DNA of 64,000 bases from an uncultured Isosphaeraceae bacterium (GTDB taxonomy: Bacteria > Planctomycetota > Planctomycetia > Isosphaerales > Isosphaeraceae), in assembly GCA_945957605.1 (NCBI GenBank), contig CAMFLR010000002.1, positions 668,197-732,196 on the forward strand, in the 5' to 3' direction. Both the position numbers and the translations under genes were made by a program. The notes under the pieces are model-generated. The model made no database searches. It saw nothing but the letters and a program-made list of their open reading frames with translations, and was not told the DNA's origin. Below, piece after piece: positions 51,787-60,608 of this stretch. Every line of letters starts with the position of its first letter. The stretch's first letter is position 1.

Positions 51787-53676
51787 TCAGCGTGCGCTGT
51801 TCAAGCTGACATCAGAGGATGCCGGCAGATCGGTGTACACATCAATGTATCCGATCATCATCTCCTCAAACGTCTGATCGCCCCAGCGCACGGGGATGGT
51901 CGGATTCGGATTCGCGGGGTTAGCCTTCGAGTTATCGAAGTGAGCAACGCAATCGATCACCGAACCCGCCTTCAGCAGCCTTGGCTCCTTGAGCATGTAA
52001 TAGCTCTGCCAGCCGAAGTCGTAGGCCGGAACCGATAGCATCACCTCAGGCTTACCGCCGGGTGGTGTGAGCGTGTATTTGAAGTCTTTGCCGCGCAGGT
52101 GCATGTGCGGCATGAAGCTCAGCAGGTGAGCGTCTTTCGGCAGCGTGAGCTTTGATGTCACTTCCGAATTGGCGTCGCCGGGAGCGATCGAGAAGAACCG
52201 CTGGGCAATCTCAACCGTCCGCGCTTCGTGCTTGACGGGTCCCTTGGCGAAGGTGAGTCCCACCTTCGAGCGATCGACCCGCACCTTGCCGTTCGGCGTG
52301 TAGTGCAACTGGAACACGAGGTCGTAACCGGCGGGCACTCGCTTGGCGACGCCTTCAGGATAGACCGACGGCATATCGCCGGGTGCATATCCGCAGAGGT
52401 GAATGCGCTTCGCAGGGTCGCGCGGAGCCTTGGGGTCAATTGCGTAAACGATGATATGATGAACGACCGACTTGTCGCCAGGCGCGGCCTCGGCCACCTG
52501 CACCCACTTGTCTTCCTGGAAGTTCGTGGGGACGCGGAAATTCTGATAGCCCAGGATGCCGGTCGCCGCGACGGTGTAAGGCTGCGGGATTTCAAACACA
52601 ACGTCGGGTTTGCCGACCGTCCAGCCCTCGCTGTATTTGACCGGCGCGGGGACCTTGGAAAGATCACCCGACGGCGTGTCCTGGTCGATCCAGGCGGTAA
52701 TCGTCGCGTGCTGGTCGGGGGTGAGGCTGCGGTCGTTCGAGAAGTGGCCGAAACGCGGGTCGGCGTGCCAGGGGGGCATCCGGTGCTCGTCGATCGCCTC
52801 GGCAATCGCTCCCGACCATCGCTTGGCATCTTCAAAGGTGATCAGCGAGAACGGACCCGACTGCCCCGGCCGGTGGCAGCTTTGACACTTGGCTTGCAGG
52901 ATGGGTGCAACATGCTCGGCAAAGTTCGGCCGCGCGACGACTGGCCGTCCCTTGTGGTCGCGTTCTTCCCAGGCTTCGGCCAGTTCGCCCTTCAGACCGC
53001 GGACGCGGGCAATCTTCACGGTCGACGGGTCGTACCGGTCGATGAAGCAGCCTTGCACGTCGGTTTTGGCGACTTCGACCGGCTTGTCGGCGAGAATTGA
53101 GTCGAGGGCGTCTGCAAGGAAGTTCTTTTCGGGCTTGGGCTTGCGCTTACCCACGAGGTACTGGTCGTCGACCGCCCCCTGATAGCGAACGAGCGCAGTG
53201 CCATCGACAACCACAACTTCGGGCGTCCTCGTGGCGAGTGCGATGTCGGCGACGATGTTTTGCGGATCCTTGAGAACCGGGAACGTGATGCCGCGTTCTT
53301 TCGCGTGCTTGGCAATCTCTTCAACCGACTCGTGTGCGTTCGAGTTCACCGCGATGAACGACACGCCCTTCGACTTGTATTGCGTGGCCAGCTCGTTGAG
53401 CCGGGGGAAGTACATGTCGCTGACGGGACAGGCGGTACCCGTGAAGACGATCACAACTGCCTTGGCGCGGCCGAAGCGGAAGCCATAAAGGCTCACCACG
53501 CTATCATCGGTGGCTGATTTTAGCGTGAAGTCGTGCAATCGGCGACCGTTCGCGGAACGCGGCGGATCGACTTTCTTAGGCTCGTCGGCGGCTTTGATGG
53601 GAGTAACGATTCCGGCGAGCAGCGTCATCGCCAACGCCAGGCCGGTCGCCCGCGTGCTTCGGTTCGACATCATCAC
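51787..53676 (-). CDS. Redoxin-cytochrome-PHM-like fusion protein
   Basis: A 629-residue exported protein joining three domains. Signal peptide: TGLALAMTLLAGIVTPIKA. Residues ~45-185 are a thioredoxin-like redoxin domain with TACPVSDMYFPRLNEL, a single catalytic Cys in the CPVS position. At ~265-280 comes QAKCQSCHRPGQSGPFSL, a CxxCH haem-binding site. The last ~260 residues resemble the copper type II ascorbate-dependent monooxygenase fold: VVHHIIVYAID, LVFQLHYTPNGK and MPHMHLRGKDF give the His ligands. Seen in planctomycete DUF1501-type clusters, but function is unknown. Start ATG cluster at 53676-53668; exact codon uncertain. Confidence 0.85.
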   Translation of the reverse strand: MMMSNRSTRATGLALAMTLLAGIVTPIKAADEPKKVDPPRSANGRRLHDFTLKSATDDSVVSLYGFRFGRAKAVVIVFTGTACPVSDMYFPRLNELATQYKSKGVSFIAVNSNAHESVEEIAKHAKERGITFPVLKDPQNIVADIALATRTPEVVVVDGTALVRYQGAVDDQYLVGKRKPKPEKNFLADALDSILADKPVEVAKTDVQGCFIDRYDPSTVKIARVRGLKGELAEAWEERDHKGRPVVARPNFAEHVAPILQAKCQSCHRPGQSGPFSLITFEDAKRWSGAIAEAIDEHRMPPWHADPRFGHFSNDRSLTPDQHATITAWIDQDTPSGDLSKVPAPVKYSEGWTVGKPDVVFEIPQPYTVAATGILGYQNFRVPTNFQEDKWVQVAEAAPGDKSVVHHIIVYAIDPKAPRDPAKRIHLCGYAPGDMPSVYPEGVAKRVPAGYDLVFQLHYTPNGKVRVDRSKVGLTFAKGPVKHEARTVEIAQRFFSIAPGDANSEVTSKLTLPKDAHLLSFMPHMHLRGKDFKYTLTPPGGKPEVMLSVPAYDFGWQSYYMLKEPRLLKAGSVIDCVAHFDNSKANPANPNPTIPVRWGDQTFEEMMIGYIDVYTDLPASSDVSLNSAR

Positions 53677-53938
53677 AGGACCCTCGTCGTCCAGATCAAA
53701 AATCGTTTAAGAAACAGCGTTACCCTGTCTATGAGTGTTGCCAATGATACCTGACGGTTGGTCAAAAGAGTTTCAACATTTTCCAAACACACCAATCCCA
53801 CACATTGGCCGACGAGAATCGCGGGACTCAAAGCGGAATGATCACATGGCTTTTGTGATTCAAATGTGAAGCAAGTGGCGTTTGCGATCGTCTTTATGAT
53901 AAGTAACCACTTCTCAGACGACGTCGGGGATGTAGCTC

Positions 53939-54646
53939 ATGATTGCGCGACACTTGTGGCTCCTCTTACTGATGCTCTACACCCCGTCCATTCAAGGCGA
54001 CCGGGATCCTTTTTTTCCAAAAGGAGCGTTTTACCGCAGGGATATTGAAGCTGATGAGTTCACGAGTGAGTGCATCGGCGCACATCTGGCAAACCTTGAG
54101 GAGCACTCGATTTGGAGGCGAGCTCGATCGGACGACAAGATCGAGGTTTATCGAATGTTCTGGTGGCCAAGCCGGGGCCAGCCGACGTCAGTACGGATTA
54201 CCAAACGCGATGGGGTAATCATCCTCAGCGTTGCCCGGATCAGACGGGTTGGCTTAAAAGAAACGGCGAAGCCGCCTTTGAGGAGAGAGTTGAAACTGAC
54301 AGACCAGCAATGGAAGGATTGCGTGGATCTTCTGGAAAAAACGCCCTTCTGGAGAGCACCGACAAAAGTAGTCGAATCATGGGGGATCGCCGACGGAGAC
54401 AGGATTTTCATCGAGGGCGTGAAGGCTGGAAACTATCATGTCATCGATAGGGCGGGTTTGACCACTAGCGAATGCTACAAACGATTTTGCCGGAAGCTAT
54501 TATGGCTTTCAAAATCACACGATGTTGTGCTTTGGGATCTGTACCGCCAGAGCGAGCGCCGACGGCGAAGGTATCAGTGGAACTATTCCGAGACCCAGGA
54601 TTCGGGTGTCTACAACCGCATCTGGGTCACTAAGTCTCCGAACTGA
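53939..54646 (+). CDS. Hypothetical secreted protein
   Basis: A 235-residue protein with an N-terminal hydrophobic start (HLWLLLLMLYTPSIQG) that looks like a signal peptide. The mature part contains basic and aromatic residues (SIWRRARSDDKIEVYRMFWW), LTDQQWKDCVDLLEKTPFWR and a C-terminal RYQWNYSETQDSGVYNRIWV, in the style of poorly conserved planctomycete proteins. No motif is recognised. GC content is lower than nearby, and it has no close gene on the same strand for 200 bases. Confidence 0.6.
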   Translation: MIARHLWLLLLMLYTPSIQGDRDPFFPKGAFYRRDIEADEFTSECIGAHLANLEEHSIWRRARSDDKIEVYRMFWWPSRGQPTSVRITKRDGVIILSVARIRRVGLKETAKPPLRRELKLTDQQWKDCVDLLEKTPFWRAPTKVVESWGIADGDRIFIEGVKAGNYHVIDRAGLTTSECYKRFCRKLLWLSKSHDVVLWDLYRQSERRRRRYQWNYSETQDSGVYNRIWVTKSPN

Positions 54647-54883
54647 CAGAACGCACAAGCACTCTTTTATAACAATGACGAGACCCAAAGCGCCAACTGT
54701 TTCAATAACCCGCCGATTGCGCGCATGGAGAAATCGTTAAGAAACGTCGGTCAATGAACGGACCTCGCGGATATCGCACTGGCCAAAAGGTGTGAACGGG
54801 GGTAAACTTAAGGTGATGAGAACGGGGAACTCGGTTGCCGGGTTCGATCGTTCCGATGTTCAGGCAAAGCCGCGGGGTTCACC

Positions 54884-55174
54884 ATGCGTTTGGAGGCAGT
54901 AAAACTGCCCGAACTGGGGACCGGTCCGGCCGAGCCGATCGTAGTGAGTCACTGGTACGCTGCTCGCGGAGAACAGGTCTGGGAGGGGGATCGGCTCGTC
55001 GAAGTGCTGGTCGGTTCCGCCACTTTTGACGTGTCGGCCCCCGCGACGGGGCGGCTCGCGGCCATTCATGGTCAAGAGGACGATCGCGTCTTACCCGGAT
55101 CGGTTCTCGGCTTTCTGGCAGTCGCGGAGGAGGACGGCGATGGTCATGAACCATCGGGTCCTGCCCCGTCATGA
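54884..55174 (+). CDS. Free-standing lipoyl/biotinyl-fold protein without the lysine
   Basis: A 96-residue beta-barrel of the lipoyl/biotinyl type: MRLEAVKLPELGTGPAEPIV, SHWYAARGEQVWEGDRLVEV, then LVGSATFDVSAPATGRLAAI. In lipoyl proteins the sequence at this place is E(T/S)DKA(T/D/S)x(E/D)V, with the Lys carrying the cofactor. Here it is LVGSATFDV, so Gly-Ser replaces the Asp-Lys, and no other Lys is near. So it can hardly be lipoylated or biotinylated. It overlaps the next gene by ATGA and so is translationally coupled to the Nudix, tmk, holB cluster. Confidence 0.8.
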   Translation: MRLEAVKLPELGTGPAEPIVVSHWYAARGEQVWEGDRLVEVLVGSATFDVSAPATGRLAAIHGQEDDRVLPGSVLGFLAVAEEDGDGHEPSGPAPS

Positions 55175-55662
55175 CCGGGATTCATGAACGTTCGGCCGGT
55201 GTGATCCCCTATCGCATCGTGGCCGAGGGAGGACCGCTTTATTTGGTCCTGCACTCCGCCACGGTCAGGAATCCGCGCGCCAAGTGGGAATTTCCCAAGG
55301 GCGGCATGGAGCCCGGCGAGTCAACGCGTGACACCGCCGCCCGCGAGTTCCAGGAAGAAACCAGCCTGTTCGACTGGAACTTCCACGACGGCTTCGAACG
55401 CAGCCTCTCGTACACGTATCTCCGCCGCGGCCGCAAGGTGCTCAAGACGGTAACCTATTACCTCGTCGAAGTTAACGACGACTCGGCCATTGCCAAGTCG
55501 ATCGAGCACGTCGAGGATAGCGCGGGTTACTGGTATCACTGGGGCACCTTCGAGCAGATCTCGCGTTTGCTCTACCACGCGAAGATCCGCCAGGTATTTG
55601 CCGAGGCCGACGCCTGGCTCCGCAACGGGGGTCAGATGCCGGAAGAGCCTCCACATGAATAA
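55171..55662 (+). CDS. Nudix hydrolase (Ap4A-hydrolase-like)
   Basis: A 163-residue Nudix protein. The box is complete, from KGGMEPGESTRDTAAREFQE through ETSL: G-x5-E-x7-REUXEE-x-T. Flanks AGVIPYRIVAEGGPLYLVLH and the family-like KWEFPKGG resemble bis(5'-nucleosyl)-tetraphosphatase (diadenosine tetraphosphate hydrolase). It starts in the ATGA that ends the lipoyl-like gene and its last eight bases overlap tmk, so the four genes form one tight operon. A role in nucleotide housekeeping fits the neighbours. Confidence 0.88.
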   Translation: MTGIHERSAGVIPYRIVAEGGPLYLVLHSATVRNPRAKWEFPKGGMEPGESTRDTAAREFQEETSLFDWNFHDGFERSLSYTYLRRGRKVLKTVTYYLVEVNDDSAIAKSIEHVEDSAGYWYHWGTFEQISRLLYHAKIRQVFAEADAWLRNGGQMPEEPPHE

Positions 55663-56296
55663 GCCGAGTCGCGGCTTTTTCATCAGCCTGGATGGTCCCG
55701 ACGGCGGCGGCAAGACAACGCAGGTCGTGCGGCTGGCCGACTGGCTCCGCAGCCTGGGCCGGACGGTCACCACCTGCCGCGATCCCGGAGCGACACCGCT
55801 AGGCGAGCGGCTGCGGGCGATTCTCCTCGAACGCAGCAGTATTGATATCGGCATGCGCTCAGAAATGCTCATGTACATGAGCGCCCGCGCCCAGCTCGTC
55901 GAAGAGGTGATTCGCCCTGCCCTCGAACGCGGCGAAGATGTGATTTCCGACCGCTACCTGCTGGCCAACGTCGTCTACCAGGGATACGCAGGCGGCCTGC
56001 CGGTTGACGACCTCTGGCTGGTCGGCCGGGTGGCGACCGGTGGACTTATGCCCGACCTCACGCTCGTACTCGACCTGACCACCGAGCTGGCCCGCGAACG
56101 CGTCGGCAAGGCACGCGACCGGATGGAAGATCGTTCCGAGGAATACCACCGCAAGGTGCGCGATGGTTTTCTTGCAGCGGCTGGCTGTTACACTGCACCG
56201 ATCCGCGTGATCGACGCTTCGACCGACGCGGATACCGTCGCCCAACGTCTCCAGACCGAGGTAGCGCATGCCCTGGCACTCGATCCGCGGACATGA
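55655..56296 (+). CDS. tmk: Thymidylate kinase
   Basis: A 213-residue P-loop kinase that converts dTMP to dTDP. ISLDGPDGGGKTTQVVRLAD at residues 10-29 is the P-loop with GxxxxGKT, EDVISDRYLLANVVYQGYAG holds the DRY motif, and DLTLVLDLTTELARERVGKA and RMEDRSEEYHRKVRDGF are the lid area. Length is normal. It overlaps the Nudix gene by eight bases and holB by 29 bases; the tmk-holB pair is a common bacterial arrangement. Confidence 0.95.
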   Translation: MNKPSRGFFISLDGPDGGGKTTQVVRLADWLRSLGRTVTTCRDPGATPLGERLRAILLERSSIDIGMRSEMLMYMSARAQLVEEVIRPALERGEDVISDRYLLANVVYQGYAGGLPVDDLWLVGRVATGGLMPDLTLVLDLTTELARERVGKARDRMEDRSEEYHRKVRDGFLAAAGCYTAPIRVIDASTDADTVAQRLQTEVAHALALDPRT

Positions 56297-57296
56297 CAAG
56301 GCGCTCGACGCCCTGCGCCGTGGACTCACGCAGGGACGTTTGCCGCACGCGTTCCTTTTCGTCGGCCCCGAAGGAATTGGCAAGCGTTCATTTGCCAACG
56401 TTTTCGCGCAAGCACTGCTTTGCGACCGCGTGCCCGAAACCGCACTCGACCCCTGCGGCGCCTGCCCAAGCTGTCTGCAAGTCGCCGAAGGAACGCATCC
56501 CGACGTACTCCGCGTGGCTCGTCCTGAAGACAAGCACGAGTTGGCGATCAAGCAGATCCGCGAGCTTTGCCTCGACCTGGGTTTGAAACCGGCAAGCGGG
56601 CGCCGAAAAGTGGCGATCATCGACGACGCCGACGACATGAACGACGAGGCGGCGAACGCGTTCCTCAAAACGCTCGAGGAACCGCCGCCCGGCAGCGTGC
56701 TCATTCTCATCGGCACGTCGGCTGAAACTCAGCTAGATACAATCATTTCCCGATGCCGCGTGCTCCGGTTCGACCCGCTTCCCGAGGCCGATCTGGCGCA
56801 GGTGCTGCTCGAACAGTCCGTCACCGAAGATCCGGCCGAAGCCGCGCGACTGGCACATCTCGCCGAAGGGAGTGTTGCGCGGGCGCGCGGTCTCGCCGAC
56901 GCGACGCTCGACGGTTTCCGGCGCGCGATGATCGACGAGATCTCCGACCCGCGCGGATTCGACGCACCGGCGCTGGCCGTCCGCCTCGCGACCTTTTCGA
57001 AAGAAGCCGGGAAGGAAAGTATCGATCAGCGCGAGCGGGCGCGGTTGCTCATTGGCGAGCTAGCCCGGTTTTTCCGCGGTTGCCTCTGGCAAACGGCCGG
57101 CGCAGAACCGCCGACGCCCGATCCCGCCGATCTTCGCGCAATCCAAACATTGGCCGAACGACTTGAACCTGAAGATGTTTTTTTGCTTGCCGATCGCTGC
57201 CTCGAAGCCGATTATCACGTCGGCCGCAAGATCAACCTCGGGTTGATCCTCGACGCCTTGATGCACGACCTCGGCAAGGTCATCAACCACGCATGA
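56268..57296 (+). CDS. holB: DNA polymerase III subunit delta'
   Basis: HolB is a clamp-loader subunit that helps place the beta clamp on DNA. The 342-residue protein begins MPWHSIRGHDKALDALRRGL; AFLFVGPEGIGKRSFANVFA is the Walker A with GxxxxGK, and a zinc finger CGACPSC is at residues ~64-70. KVAIIDDADDMNDEAANAFL is the Walker B equivalent, followed by LKTLEEPPPGSVLILI and the sensor 1 region around SRCRVLRFDPL. Normal delta' is inactive as an ATPase, but this protein keeps the P-loop Lys. The 29-base overlap with tmk implies coupling. Confidence 0.92.
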   Translation: MPWHSIRGHDKALDALRRGLTQGRLPHAFLFVGPEGIGKRSFANVFAQALLCDRVPETALDPCGACPSCLQVAEGTHPDVLRVARPEDKHELAIKQIRELCLDLGLKPASGRRKVAIIDDADDMNDEAANAFLKTLEEPPPGSVLILIGTSAETQLDTIISRCRVLRFDPLPEADLAQVLLEQSVTEDPAEAARLAHLAEGSVARARGLADATLDGFRRAMIDEISDPRGFDAPALAVRLATFSKEAGKESIDQRERARLLIGELARFFRGCLWQTAGAEPPTPDPADLRAIQTLAERLEPEDVFLLADRCLEADYHVGRKINLGLILDALMHDLGKVINHA

Positions 57297-57324
57297 TCAT
57301 GCCAATCTTCGTTGGAACCACATC

Positions 57325-58200
57325 ATGTCCTTTGTGTTCGCGTGCGTTCTGCTAGTCATCCCCACGCAAACCGCCAAGCCGCTCCCCATCTCCGCTCACA
57401 ATTGCTATCCCGCCAACTCCACCAGCAACGCCCGGCTCATCGAAGCAGTCGCGCTCGGCATCGACAACATCGAAATTGACCTGGGCTGGGACGACAAGAA
57501 CAAACGGCTCATCGTCGGTCACGACTCCGCTCCCGTCAACGGAAAAACATATCCGACATTTCAAACGTATATTGAGTTTTTCCTGAACGCTCCGGAGCGC
57601 CCCGACCACGCGCCGACCGTTCTCTCAATCGACTGGAAAACCAGCCGGCCCGAAGCGGTTGACCAGTTCAATGATTTCTTGAATAAACACGCATCGCTTT
57701 TCAGCACAGCACCCAAGGCCGAGCCCAGTCCATTCAAGGCGCAGCGTTTCACGGTTTGTTTTACAGGGTCGGAACAGGCGAAGGCGCACTACGACTCACT
57801 CATTCCTGCGGGTGGAACCTATCGCGCCTTTTGCGATCGCGTGTACGGCGCAGGCGACTACAAGGACAATGCCGAAGACTATGCGCGCAAGAAGGCGACG
57901 GCCTATCACCGCTTTCTGACGATGCACTGGGCGGTCGTAGAGAAGGGTGCACCGATCCTCGCTCGCGGTTGGACCGAATCCTCAGAAAAACGTCTGAAGG
58001 CCATTGTCGACGCTGCGCATCATCAGGGCTATCGCCTGCGGTTTTACTGCCTAAATGGTGCAGGGAACATGGCTTATCGCTTCCCAACAGAAGAGGCTGC
58101 GAAGGTGCGATGGGTCGCTGCCGCAAAGGCCGGTGTCGACTGGGTGGCAAGCGATGATTACGAAAATATCGTACACACGCTTAGTAGTCGGTCACGATAG
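57325..58200 (+). CDS. GDPD/PI-PLC-like phosphodiesterase
   Basis: A 291-residue exported protein with signal peptide SFVFACVLLVIPTQTAK. The TIM-barrel phosphodiesterase elements are SAHNCYPANSTSNARLIEAV (first catalytic His), ALGIDNIEIDLGWDDKNKRL with conserved EID, then LIVGHDSAPVNGKTYP (second His), and VLSIDWKTSRP. The barrel closes with DWVASDDYENI, as in glycerophosphodiester phosphodiesterases. The substrate may be a glycerophosphodiester or phosphoinositide-like lipid. It begins 28 bases after holB and may be in the same transcript. Confidence 0.82.
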   Translation: MSFVFACVLLVIPTQTAKPLPISAHNCYPANSTSNARLIEAVALGIDNIEIDLGWDDKNKRLIVGHDSAPVNGKTYPTFQTYIEFFLNAPERPDHAPTVLSIDWKTSRPEAVDQFNDFLNKHASLFSTAPKAEPSPFKAQRFTVCFTGSEQAKAHYDSLIPAGGTYRAFCDRVYGAGDYKDNAEDYARKKATAYHRFLTMHWAVVEKGAPILARGWTESSEKRLKAIVDAAHHQGYRLRFYCLNGAGNMAYRFPTEEAAKVRWVAAAKAGVDWVASDDYENIVHTLSSRSR

Positions 58201-58288
58201 GGTTGTAGATTCACACACTTGATTCATATTCCTTCTTGTGAATTTCACTAGCTTTTAATCAGAGTTAAATGAAGCCTCGCTAGATTTT

Positions 58289-58316
58289 CGCCCGGCTCGT
58301 ACCAAAGGGCCGGGCG
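58289..58316. terminator. GC-rich hairpin before DUF1559 gene
   Basis: CGCCCGGC (58289-58296) and GCCGGGCG (58309-58316) form an eight-base stem with TCGTACCAAAGG between, followed by TTCGCC. It sits 89 bases after the phosphodiesterase stop and 47 before the second DUF1559. It may end the upstream transcript or lie in the leader of DUF1559. Confidence 0.35.
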
Positions 58317-58362
58317 TTCGCCCCGGCGCGCACATTCGTTGCGACGAGCTGGGAATACCATC

Positions 58363-59532
58363 ATGCGTTCATCATTTTGTGTAAGGGGCCGACGCGGCTT
58401 TACGCTGATCGAGCTCTTAGTCGTCATTGCCATTATTGCCGTTTTGATTGCGCTGCTCTTGCCAGCGGTTCAATCAGCGCGCGAGGCGGCTCGCCGCTCT
58501 CAGTGCGTGAACAACATGAAGCAAATTGGTCTCGGGCTGCACAACTATCACAGCACCCACAACGTCTTTCCGCCCGGCCGGATGACGCCCGACATCATCA
58601 AGAACGGCGTGCCCAACATCGTCGGCCCCACAAGCTACAGTCTGACCAACGCCCCCTACTCGCCAGGCACGTGGACCGGCATCTATTCGGTTCATTGCCA
58701 CATCCTGCCATTCATGGAGCAGGTGAACGCGTTCAACGCACTCAACTTCGCCGGGCCGAACCTCGGTCAACTTCAAGACGCGTCGGGCAATGTCGTGTCG
58801 CCCAACTACACGACCTACACCATGACCGCCGGCGCATTCCTTTGCCCGTCCGACCCGAACACTTCGAACGGTCCTGGCGGCGAAAATAACTACCGCGCGA
58901 ATTTCGGCGGCAGCACCCCTTATGCTGGTGGCAGCATTCGCCCCGATAACACGCCGCGCCCTGGTAGCGATAACGGTACTTTCACGTATGGACCCGGCAT
59001 CGGCATCGCGCAAATCACCGACGGCACGAGCGGCACCGCGATGTTTGCCGAACACACCAAGGGCTCCGCAAAATTCAACCAGGTGGGCGACAAGAGCGAT
59101 GTCGTCTTTCTCCCCAACGGCACCGTCAGCATCTCGTGGAATGCTCAGACTGACGCCGATGCCTTCATGACCGTCTGCAACACGCAGTTTCCCGCGAGCT
59201 CGTTTTTCTATCAGGCTGGCCGGTACGTCGCGAGCCCGGGCTTCGGCCTGCAATTCTCCGACGGCTGGGGCTACGCCTGGTACGTCGCCACGCTGTACAA
59301 CCACGTCGCCCCGCCGAACTGGGTTGGTTACGACTGCGGCCTCGGTTCGAGCATCATCGATACGCCCAGCGAGCACGGCATCGTCGCCGCGCGAAGCGCT
59401 CACCCTGGCGGCGCGAACTCACTGTTCGCCGACGGGTCGGTGAAGTTCGTCAAGGCTTCGGTCGGAGTTCCGGTCTGGCGTGCGCTCGGCACCCGCGCCG
59501 GTGGTGAAGTCGTTAGCGCCGACCAGTATTGA
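58363..59532 (+). CDS. DUF1559 H-X9-DG prepilin-type protein, second copy
   Basis: A 389-residue pseudopilin-like protein. Its class III signal is preceded by [11 protein letters not shown] and reads [20 protein letters not shown]; then [20 protein letters not shown] and [20 protein letters not shown]. The C-terminal [19 protein letters not shown] carries H-X9-DG. The shared first 60 residues and similar end make it a paralogue of 36432-37439, but the middle ~200 residues are diverged and include many Asn/Gly. ATG 58363 is preferred over TTG 58339. Its partner lipoprotein follows 14 bases later. Confidence 0.93.
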   Translation: MRSSFCVRGRRGFTLIELLVVIAIIAVLIALLLPAVQSAREAARRSQCVNNMKQIGLGLHNYHSTHNVFPPGRMTPDIIKNGVPNIVGPTSYSLTNAPYSPGTWTGIYSVHCHILPFMEQVNAFNALNFAGPNLGQLQDASGNVVSPNYTTYTMTAGAFLCPSDPNTSNGPGGENNYRANFGGSTPYAGGSIRPDNTPRPGSDNGTFTYGPGIGIAQITDGTSGTAMFAEHTKGSAKFNQVGDKSDVVFLPNGTVSISWNAQTDADAFMTVCNTQFPASSFFYQAGRYVASPGFGLQFSDGWGYAWYVATLYNHVAPPNWVGYDCGLGSSIIDTPSEHGIVAARSAHPGGANSLFADGSVKFVKASVGVPVWRALGTRAGGEVVSADQY

Positions 59533-59546
59533 TTGGAGGCGCGTTC

Positions 59547-60008
59547 ATGAGGAACTTCAGGCGATACATTTTTGCAATGCAGTTCATGCTGCTGACCGGC
59601 TGCAGCGCGGGCACAAACGTCGATCCGGTAACCGCTCCCATTGCTGGACCGCACGGCGGAGTCGCATATCCCTTGCCCGACGGTTCAGGTTATGCAGAGA
59701 TTTTTGTCGAACGCGGCAAGGCGACGGGTCGAACCGCGGGTAAGGCGATGCTTTCGGTTTACTTCCTCGCGGCCGATCGCAAGGCGGCACTAACCCCGCC
59801 GCCCAGCGACGTTTCTGCAACGGTCGTAACACCCGAGAAGGCCGAGCCCACACCGGTTACACTCGCACTGACGCCAATTGCGAAGGAACCGCTTTCAACC
59901 GCGCGGTTTGCCTCCGAGTCGGGGGCGTTCGATTACGACGAATTGCGAGGCGAGCTCAAAGCGACGATTTCCGGCAAGCCGTTCCAGCGCGAATTTGCAA
60001 TCCGCTAA
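59547..60008 (+). CDS. Lipoprotein downstream of DUF1559
   Basis: A 153-residue lipoprotein: RRYIFAMQFMLLTGCSAG, lipobox LLTGC with Cys at residue ~19, then a ~130-residue domain with many beta strands (HGGVAYPLPDGSGYAEIFVE, LSVYFLAADRKAALTPPPSD, GAFDYDELRGELKATISGKP). It has GGAGG six bases before ATG 59547. The pairing with a DUF1559 gene recalls the small lipoprotein beside the first DUF1559 copy, though the two lipoproteins are not obviously related. Function unknown. Confidence 0.8.
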   Translation: MRNFRRYIFAMQFMLLTGCSAGTNVDPVTAPIAGPHGGVAYPLPDGSGYAEIFVERGKATGRTAGKAMLSVYFLAADRKAALTPPPSDVSATVVTPEKAEPTPVTLALTPIAKEPLSTARFASESGAFDYDELRGELKATISGKPFQREFAIR

Positions 60009-60072
60009 GTTCGCCCCCGCTCCGGCACTCGCCTTTGCCCACCCTCGGCTGTAGAATTCAGATGTACGAGCT

Positions 60073-60119
60073 TTGGGTCGAAAGATCGCCAGTAATCGCC
60101 ACGCGATCTTTCGACCCAA
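60073..60119. repeat. Perfect 17-base inverted repeat
   Basis: TTGGGTCGAAAGATCGC (60073-60089) and GCGATCTTTCGACCCAA (60103-60119) flank a 13-base spacer. It lies between two plus-strand genes (stop 60008, start 60150). It is too AT-balanced and lacks a T-run for a good terminator and may be a mobile or regulatory palindrome. Confidence 0.7.
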
Positions 60120-60149
60120 GTCGCTCCTGAACTCGGCCCAGGGGTAATC

Positions 60150-60608
60150 ATGAGTTCAGAGATTTGCGATCAAAGTCATATTGAAGCGACTGCGCTTTTG
60201 TTTGCCTATGGAACTCTGGTGCCACGCGACCCGTTGGAACGCGCGCGGCTGAACTGGCAGCCCGACGCGGTACGCGGCCGGCTTTACGATTTGGGCCCCT
60301 ACCCTGGCCTGCTTGACCTGAATGCCGAGGGCGCTCCCTGGGTCGAAGGATTTTGCCGGCCTGTCGAGCACGATGAATTGATCCATCGGCTCGACCCTTA
60401 TGAAGCGGTGGCCGAGGGGCTTTATCGCCGCGAACGAACGCCCACGCGCGAAGGGCGTACCGTTTGGGTTTACGTTTACAACCGCCCACTTCCTCAGGCT
60501 GCACGAGGACCGATTGACTCCTGGCACGGTCCCGCCAGTGGTTATCGCGCTCCGTCGCTCCACCAGAATGCCTCGGCACTCGAAGTCACACCCGGAGGCG
60601 AGTCATGA
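60150..60608 (+). CDS. Gamma-glutamylcyclotransferase-like protein
   Basis: A 152-residue AIG2/GGCT-fold protein. Motif [14 protein letters not shown] at ~17-30 has the conserved YGTL loop that holds the catalytic site; [20 protein letters not shown] gives the strand with Gly-Glu, and [20 protein letters not shown] the catalytic Asp/Glu helix. The family converts gamma-glutamyl peptides to 5-oxoproline or acts in other gamma-glutamyl reactions. The ATGA overlap with the next gene indicates coupling with the 2-oxo acid decarboxylase. Confidence 0.85.
   Translation: MSSEICDQSHIEATALLFAYGTLVPRDPLERARLNWQPDAVRGRLYDLGPYPGLLDLNAEGAPWVEGFCRPVEHDELIHRLDPYEAVAEGLYRRERTPTREGRTVWVYVYNRPLPQAARGPIDSWHGPASGYRAPSLHQNASALEVTPGGES

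Noticed and set aside
58474..59403. Long minus-strand frame opposite the second DUF1559 gene
   Set aside because: High-GC shadow frame: Ala/Arg/Val-rich, no motif, and fully opposite a clear H-X9-DG protein.
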